Below, one piece after another: positions 51,493 through 56,481 of a DNA stretch of 56,481 bases (positions are counted from its first letter, which is position 1; each line of letters starts with the position of its first letter). Made by a program: the position numbers and the translations under genes. Origin of the DNA: Jutongia hominis (GTDB taxonomy: Bacteria; Bacillota; Clostridia; Lachnospirales; Lachnospiraceae); contig NZ_JACRSW010000033.1 of assembly GCF_014384965.1 (NCBI RefSeq), positions 1 to 56,481 on the forward strand, read 5' to 3'. Below the pieces are notes generated by a model, which did no database searches, was not told the DNA's origin, and was given only the letters and a program-made list of their open reading frames with translations.

Positions 51493-52488
51493 ATGGTTGA
51501 AAAACAGAATGTTGAACTGAAACTTATCCATATGGAGGATGTGGTTTCAAAAGAGGTGGAATGGCTATGGTATCCATATATACCATACGGAAAGATAACA
51601 ATAATTGAAGGAGATCCGGGAGAAGGAAAGACAACTCTGGTTCTCAAATTAGCGGCAGCTCTTAGCATGGGCTTGCCGCTTCCATGTGACGATGATAAGG
51701 AATATGAACCTATTCATATCATATATCAGACAGCAGAAGATGGAATTGAAGATACGATTAAGCCCAGATTGGAAAAAGCAGGAGCAGATTGTTCCATGAT
51801 TCGGGTTATTGATGAGACAGATAAGGAATTATCAATGACAGATGACAGGTTAGAGCAGGCAATAATAGAGACTGGGGCAAGGTTAATCATTCTTGATCCG
51901 ATTCAGGCGTATATCGGAGCTACAGTTGATATGCACAGAGCAAATGAAATAAGACCGGTGCTAAAGCATCTTGGAATAATAGCAGAAAAGCATAATTGTG
52001 CAATTATTCTTATTGGTCATATGAATAAGGCATCTGGCAGCAAATCAACATACAGAGGACTTGGTTCTATTGATATACAGGCAACTGCCAGAAGTGTTCT
52101 GCTGGTGGCAAGGCTTCGTGATAAACCTAATATAAGAATAATGGCACATGATAAATCTTCATTAGCTCCGGCAGGGGATGCGATAGGATTTGAAATGACT
52201 GAGGATAATGGAATGGTATGCATAGGACCATATGACATCACCATAGATGAGCTGTTATCCGGCAATGAAGGAAGAGGAAAAAAGAAGCTCGACATTGCGG
52301 AGAATTTTATCAAAGAATACTTTGGATCAAACAAGGTAATTCCATCTAATGAAATAATGATGGAAGCTGCAAAGAGGAGCATTAAGAGAAATACTCTTTT
52401 ATCGGCAAAGAAAAAGCTGGGTATAACATCAGATAAAGAAAAAGCAAAAGATGGAACAATTTACTGGACTTGGGTAATGCCGGAATAA
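51493..52488 (+). CDS. RepA-like RecA-fold ATPase of the mobile element
   Basis: The ATG at 51493 has AGGAGG with 6-base spacing; the ATG at 51487 is fused to the SD. The 331-residue protein has Walker A GDPGEGKTTLVLK (about 36-44), QTAEDG, Walker B LIILDPIQAYIG (about 135), and IILIGHMNKASGSKSTYRGLGSIDI, a pattern of RepA-like hexameric replicative helicases (AAA_25). The C-terminal 80 residues form a winged-helix-like region. It may replicate the excised circle or help mobilization. Confidence 0.85.
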   Translation: MVEKQNVELKLIHMEDVVSKEVEWLWYPYIPYGKITIIEGDPGEGKTTLVLKLAAALSMGLPLPCDDDKEYEPIHIIYQTAEDGIEDTIKPRLEKAGADCSMIRVIDETDKELSMTDDRLEQAIIETGARLIILDPIQAYIGATVDMHRANEIRPVLKHLGIIAEKHNCAIILIGHMNKASGSKSTYRGLGSIDIQATARSVLLVARLRDKPNIRIMAHDKSSLAPAGDAIGFEMTEDNGMVCIGPYDITIDELLSGNEGRGKKKLDIAENFIKEYFGSNKVIPSNEIMMEAAKRSIKRNTLLSAKKKLGITSDKEKAKDGTIYWTWVMPE

Positions 52489-52584
52489 AGAGTTTAACAA
52501 TCTGGATGTTTGAAAAAGCAGATTCTAAATTCTAGGAAAGAGTTTAGAGTCTGCAATTATAAAAAGTACAGATTATTAAACTCT

Positions 52585-52703
52585 AGGTAAGGGTAAGGAT
52601 AATATATAAAACCCTCGGAGAGCCCACTGCGGTTCTGGCTTGCCAAAACTGCTAGGGGGTTATCATCTATGGCAGAGCCAAGATGATAACTGCACTGCTC
52701 CGA
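52585..52703 (+). other. Highly structured non-coding block, candidate oriT
   Basis: Three nested or serial inverted repeats lie between the ATPase and mob genes. (a) The outer pair TCGGAG (52615-52620) and CTCCGA (52698-52703). (b) GCGGTTCTGGC/GCCAAAACTGC (52629-52652), with two imperfect positions and a TT loop. (c) GTTATCATCT/AGATGATAAC (52659-52690), whose loop pairs again as TGGC/GCCA, giving 14 bp in all. Relaxases act on oriT sites usually just upstream of mob, and this fits. The rest of 52489-52746 has no gene. The nick site is not identified. Confidence 0.6.
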
Positions 52704-52746
52704 TAGATTTAACAGATAAAAAGGTAGTACAGATAAGGAGATGCGA

Positions 52747-54186
52747 ATGGGAAATATTTCATATACCGCTCATGTGAGCAATAAGAAAAGTGCCATTACA
52801 TCGAAATCTAAGCTTGCAGCTGTTGCCAAGCATAACCTGAGAAAATATAAATCATCAGATTATAGCAAAGACAACATTTGCATCATATATGGTACATCAA
52901 ATCTGATTGATGATGTGAAAACAGTATATCATAAAGAATTCGATGAGGCATTAGAAGAATATAATAAAAAGCAGACACGACCAGACCGGAAAATCGAAGA
53001 TTATTTTGAACATGTGGCTGGTAAGGAACAGGATATGGCAGTTGAAATAATCATTCAGATAGGTGACAGGGAGTTCTGGAGGCAATTTGATGATATGAAG
53101 TTATATATGAAATTGTCATATCAGATAATACTGGACGAACTTAGAAAGAGGCTTCCACAGTTTGTAGTTGCAAATACTGTGGTTCATCTTGATGAGGATA
53201 GTCCGCATATGCACATTGTTGGAGTCCCTGTGGCAGATGGATATAAGAAAGGTCTTAGCAAGCAGGTATCAAAAAGGAAGGTATTCACTAAAGATGTGTT
53301 ATCGAGAGTGCTGCAGGATGAACTTCGTGAGGTGGCTAATAAAGAAGTGAATGACTGGTTTGGGGAACAGATAAAAGAAAAGTCGAAAGGTCGAAATCAC
53401 GACTTATCAGTTGCGGAGTATAAGGTGGCTCAGGAGACAAAGCATTTGACACAATTACAAGAGCAGGTGGAGGAATCGGATAGGGCAGTTAAGGCAAATA
53501 AAGCCATTGAAAAAGAATATACGGATAAAAAAGAAAAACTGGAGACTGATATTTCATATCTGGAAAGTATGAGGCGGATTACTAAGTCACTATCAGAAAT
53601 GGACAGTAGAGAATCAAAATATATATCAAAGGAACTTGACGAAAAGAGGTCAGAACTTCAATCAGTAAATCAAGAGTTGGCAAGTGCTATTGAAAAAGCA
53701 GAAGATGTTGCGAAATTGCTTGATAGAATCAAGAATTTTGTATCGTCATTTAGATTATTTGCACCTACGATAGAAGAATATGCCAATCAAGTTGAAGCTG
53801 ATAAGACAATAGAGGCAGGAAATTCATTCCGCGGAATATTAAATGAGCTGGGCAAGCTGCTGGAGGCATTCAAAGAACTGATAAAAGAAGGCTTGTGTTG
53901 GTTTCCGAGGCTAATGAGATGGAAAACTTCTAAAGGAGAAGTAGCTCCTGTATTCTTAGAGAAAAGTGATGGATATGTATATTCGCTGTATGGATATATG
54001 AATGTGGACACTAAGGAATATTACTCTAAAGCGAGTGTTAAATGGGAGATTACAGCAGGTAATCGTACAGGTACTGTTGAACAGATGGACGCTAATGTTG
54101 AGGCAATGGCGAGAGATTTGAAGGAGATATTGAGGAGAGGAGCGGAACAGAAGAGATTGTGGGAGGTGCATGAGGAAATTAGATAG
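52747..54186 (+). CDS. mobV: MobV-family relaxase (plasmid recombination enzyme)
   Basis: The ATG at 52747 (MGNISYTAHV) has AAGGAG with 6-base spacing and is preferred over the ATG at 52741. The 479-residue protein is a Mob/Pre relaxase: N-terminal SYTAHVSNKKSAI, the DFDEALE.Y-type region, and the metal-binding HxDExxPHxH motif in VHLDEDSPHMHIVGVPV (about 148). A coiled-coil-rich C-terminal half (about 225-340) and a basic end follow. It nicks oriT and starts conjugative mobilization using another element's transfer machinery. Confidence 0.93.
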   Translation: MGNISYTAHVSNKKSAITSKSKLAAVAKHNLRKYKSSDYSKDNICIIYGTSNLIDDVKTVYHKEFDEALEEYNKKQTRPDRKIEDYFEHVAGKEQDMAVEIIIQIGDREFWRQFDDMKLYMKLSYQIILDELRKRLPQFVVANTVVHLDEDSPHMHIVGVPVADGYKKGLSKQVSKRKVFTKDVLSRVLQDELREVANKEVNDWFGEQIKEKSKGRNHDLSVAEYKVAQETKHLTQLQEQVEESDRAVKANKAIEKEYTDKKEKLETDISYLESMRRITKSLSEMDSRESKYISKELDEKRSELQSVNQELASAIEKAEDVAKLLDRIKNFVSSFRLFAPTIEEYANQVEADKTIEAGNSFRGILNELGKLLEAFKELIKEGLCWFPRLMRWKTSKGEVAPVFLEKSDGYVYSLYGYMNVDTKEYYSKASVKWEITAGNRTGTVEQMDANVEAMARDLKEILRRGAEQKRLWEVHEEIR

Positions 54187-54328
54187 AAACTAATGGATGC
54201 CCCAATTATTATGTGCTATAATTTTTTTAAGAATTTGGTCTTTAAATAGTAATTTAATTGAATTAACCATATGGCAGTTTTTAACCGATAATGAGAACAT
54301 GACAGATGTGAAATTGCACGATAATATT

Positions 54329-54356
54329 TTGATATAAAAATTCGATACGGTATATT
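54329..54356 (+). promoter_or_regulatory. Possible promoter of the zinc-ribbon cargo gene
   Basis: TTGATA (54329-54334), 16-base spacer, TATATT (54351-54356). It lies 38 bases before the start codon, in an AT-rich gap of 207 bases after mobV. Confidence 0.5.
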
Positions 54357-54393
54357 TTATTCAATAATTTTGAAGTTAAAAAAGGAGAATATT

Positions 54394-55995
54394 ATGGATA
54401 AAGAATTAAAAGATGATATAGTTGAGATATTGGATATTGCGAGTAATATTGATAGCGAAAACATTGATTTTGGAAATGCTATATGTAGTATGATAAAAAT
54501 GGAAATTCTAAGATTTCTCTTCTATATATCGTCATTCAAAGAATTTGATGACAAACATATCAAATTTATACAAGATTATCTTGACGTTGAAATGACAGAG
54601 CAAATTAAAAATAAGATTTATTGTTTTGATAAAAAGGAAATGGAAGAGACAGTACCGAATGGTTTATTGTGTCTTATTAATATGAGCAGAGAAAATTCTA
54701 CTCGGATAGATATTGGCAATAAGTATTGCCAAATATATTATAGATTAGGTGTACTTTATGCCAATAAATTTGATGATAATGAATCTTTAAATAAGACAAA
54801 TGGTTTTGTTGAGAAATTAAGAAAGTACGTTGGAAATGCTATAATATCTTTCGATGCGTTATCAGACGAGAAAAATATAGAAACTGAATCTGAAATAAGA
54901 GGATTACAGAAAAAAGCTACATGGCTAAAGTGTCCTAATTGTGGAAAATTTATAATGAATAATGGCTATTATTGTCAAGAATGTTTGGAAGATTTTGATG
55001 AAATGATATTTAATGATGATAACTATGTGGATACTTCTGGAATACCTAAATATGTTGATATTTATACATTAGATGAAAGTATGTATTCTAAATATTACTA
55101 CACATCGGAAAAAGCAGGAGTTGTACTTGGTTATAGTTCTTCAACAGGCGAAGAGTATATTGAAGATACATTTGAAGTTATAGATGATGATATCATTACT
55201 CAGGATAAAATATGGGGTGACACATATGTTAAATTTGGAGATTATTTATACAAAAAAAATACATTGTATTTAGGAAATATTCCAGAAGGTCAATATTTTG
55301 AAGCATATTGTAGTTTTAATGATAATGTAAGACCGATTTGGTTTTTAATAGACGGAAGTGTGAAAATATTTAGTGGAGAAGGAACGGATGATGTAGTTGA
55401 TTTTGAAGGCAAGTATATTCGTGACGAGGAATTATTGCGAGTCGATATGGTGAATAAACAAAATGGTCAAAAGCTAACAAGGATGTATATTGTTGTTAAT
55501 GGTAGATTATGTAGCGATGCATATGCAAATGAGAGGGGGATAAAAAAAATAAATGCTTTAAAGGAAAAGAATATATCATTATTAATGAATAGTTCAGGCA
55601 TTGCTACGATTACATCAAAAGAATTCTTTGAGAATTATCCATGTCCTTATTGCAATGCTAGAAGATGTTTTAATAACACAGGATGGGAACATAAAGCATT
55701 TGGAAGCATTTTGGTTTATGGAAGATGCAGTAAATGTAATAATTTATTTACAGAATGTGGAAAGCCAGAAGAAATAAAAAAAATAGCATATAATGGGAGT
55801 GAAGAAAATATATGTTATCATTCGACAGCGGGTGCAGTTAGATATTTGGATTCTCCGTGTCCTTATTGTGGTTCATATCAGGTAAGGTATGCAAAATGGA
55901 GAGATAAACAACTGTCAACAGCTTTTTGGGGATTTTTTTCTACAAAATTACATTGTCACTATAAATGTGAAAAATGTGGAAAAATGTGGGAGTAA
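54394..55995 (+). CDS. Cargo protein with three zinc ribbons, unknown function
   Basis: The ATG at 54394 (MDKELKDDIVEI) follows AAAGGAG; an in-frame TTG upstream has none. The 533-residue protein has an N-terminal helical acidic region (about 1-170), zinc ribbon 1 (about 178-200: CPNCG, YYCQEC), a middle beta-rich part (about 230-405), ribbon 2 (about 414-455: CPYC, GRCSKC) and ribbon 3 (about 488-530: CPYCG, CEKCGKMW). Ribbons 2 and 3 share CPYC openings and could be duplicated. There is no TM or signal peptide. The gene is very AT-rich, unlike the chromosome. I do not recognise its family; nucleic-acid binding is the plain inference from the ribbons. Confidence 0.6.
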   Translation: MDKELKDDIVEILDIASNIDSENIDFGNAICSMIKMEILRFLFYISSFKEFDDKHIKFIQDYLDVEMTEQIKNKIYCFDKKEMEETVPNGLLCLINMSRENSTRIDIGNKYCQIYYRLGVLYANKFDDNESLNKTNGFVEKLRKYVGNAIISFDALSDEKNIETESEIRGLQKKATWLKCPNCGKFIMNNGYYCQECLEDFDEMIFNDDNYVDTSGIPKYVDIYTLDESMYSKYYYTSEKAGVVLGYSSSTGEEYIEDTFEVIDDDIITQDKIWGDTYVKFGDYLYKKNTLYLGNIPEGQYFEAYCSFNDNVRPIWFLIDGSVKIFSGEGTDDVVDFEGKYIRDEELLRVDMVNKQNGQKLTRMYIVVNGRLCSDAYANERGIKKINALKEKNISLLMNSSGIATITSKEFFENYPCPYCNARRCFNNTGWEHKAFGSILVYGRCSKCNNLFTECGKPEEIKKIAYNGSEENICYHSTAGAVRYLDSPCPYCGSYQVRYAKWRDKQLSTAFWGFFSTKLHCHYKCEKCGKMWE

Positions 55996-56068
55996 TGAAA
56001 TAAATTTTTTTAGGAAGTTAGAGAATTTAGTGATTATAGTAAAATGAATATGAGTGGAAAAGTTTATT

Positions 56069-56481
56069 ATGAACGATATATATATAAATGAAGATGACTC
56101 TAGAAATCGAGAACAAATGTCAGAGATAAAAAAATATCAAGGTACAAAAATAATAAGAGCATATAGGGATAGAATAGAAATTGGAGAACAATCCCCATAT
56201 GAATGGACATTATTTAAGACACTTGGATTTAGTGGACGTGAAGGTGTAATTGTAAGTGCTGCAGAAATAGAATATGGAAAAGCTTTATTAAATAGTGTAC
56301 TTTTGATGCTATCTGATAGAGAGGCTGGAGTAATTAAAAAACGAAGTGGATTGGAAAATGGAAGAAAAATATCTAGAGAAGAAATAGCAAAATTGTATGG
56401 TACAAATGAAAGAAGGATTCAACAAATAGAAGCAAAATCTTTGAGAAAGCTAAGACATCCAGATAGGTCACAAATTCTTTT
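56069..56481 (+). CDS. Sigma-70 region 4-containing protein, cut off by the window end
   Basis: The reading frame is open to the last base (137 codons seen). The N-terminal 80 residues (MNDIYINEDDSRNREQMSE) resemble nothing I know. From about residue 80 it is a clear sigma-70 region 4: LSDREAGVIKKRSGL, then REEIAKLYGTNERRIQQIEA with KSLRKLRHPDRSQIL, matching the C-terminus of primary sigma factors (the -35-binding HTH). No region 2 precedes it in the visible part, which is unusual for a sigma factor. It starts 74 bases after the zinc-ribbon gene with a weak SD (GTGGA). It could be a region-4-only regulator acting with a separate partner. Confidence 0.7.
   Translation, partial: MNDIYINEDDSRNREQMSEIKKYQGTKIIRAYRDRIEIGEQSPYEWTLFKTLGFSGREGVIVSAAEIEYGKALLNSVLLMLSDREAGVIKKRSGLENGRKISREEIAKLYGTNERRIQQIEAKSLRKLRHPDRSQIL

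Larger units (their letters stand above)
49363..56481. mobile_element. Integrative mobilizable element inserted behind rpsI (right end outside the window)
   Basis: The gene order is integrase and XRE repressor on the minus strand, then excisionase-like protein, RepA-like ATPase, structured non-coding block, MobV relaxase, and cargo on the plus strand. It has a relaxase but no type IV secretion genes are visible, which defines an IME rather than an ICE as far as seen. The left boundary is placed at the rpsI 3' end by position only; no direct repeat could be checked since the right end is missing. The cargo is more AT-rich than the flanking chromosome by eye. Confidence 0.85.

Overview
The window looks like chromosome of an AT-rich, low-GC Gram-positive Clostridia, most probably a Lachnospiraceae. 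The basis is gene content and order (mrnC-rlmB-sigH, an FtsEX/EnvC-like/CtpA cluster followed by uvrB, a long SRP RNA with an Alu domain, a T-box ahead of ilvBN, SD-led genes with canonical SigA promoters) and several proteins typical of that family (DUF4867, cysteine-rich small domain, an SBP-permease fusion). The species cannot be fixed from the sequence alone.

Layout. 1-336: three tRNAs (Asn, Glu, Cys) and a terminator. 419-4887: DMT exporter, a cysteine-rich/B12-activation-like fusion, mrnC, rlmB and sigH, with several gaps filled by short tandem repeats. 5004-10368: tRNA-Thr, a two-gene amino acid ABC transporter (SBP and permease fused), small genes, an NhaC antiporter and a Dabb protein. 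10636-17001: acyltransferase, a serine-beta-lactamase-fold protein whose catalytic motifs are all degraded, then a T-box controlled ilvB-ilvN-M50 block. 16996-27491: mixed-strand housekeeping genes (RsmF-like methyltransferase, DUF4867, nitrilase family, a large TPR/degenerate AAA+ protein, CBS-containing pyrophosphatase, Mrp ATPase, GNAT). A fossil flagellin 3' end with its terminator lies directly behind mrp. 27730-31944: tadA, the SRP RNA with a processing-type hairpin, a large cNMP-binding-domain protein, an SDR. 32122-46739: LCP/LytR_C protein, TagA-type glycosyltransferase, YitT, orphan sugar ABC ATPase, CdaR-like regulator, the ftsE-ftsX-envC-ctpA division/peptidoglycan cluster, uvrB, GH42 beta-galactosidase. 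46922-49362: HD-GYP phosphodiesterase and the rplM-rpsI operon with a structured leader.

From about 49.5 kb to the right edge lies an integrative mobilizable element placed directly behind rpsI: tyrosine integrase and XRE repressor on the minus strand, then, from a divergent promoter, an excisionase-like protein, a RepA/RecA-fold ATPase, a structured non-coding block that is a candidate oriT, and a MobV relaxase. Its AT-rich cargo holds a three-zinc-ribbon protein and, running off the window, a protein whose C-terminus is sigma-70 region 4 without a visible region 2. The right attachment site is not in the window.

The most unusual items are the pseudo-beta-lactamase, the degenerate AAA+ protein, the flagellin fossil, the recurring roughly 42-bp tandem repeats at unrelated loci both inside and between genes, and the zinc-ribbon plus sigma-4 cargo pair of the mobile element. 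No CRISPR array, rRNA gene or intact insertion sequence was seen.
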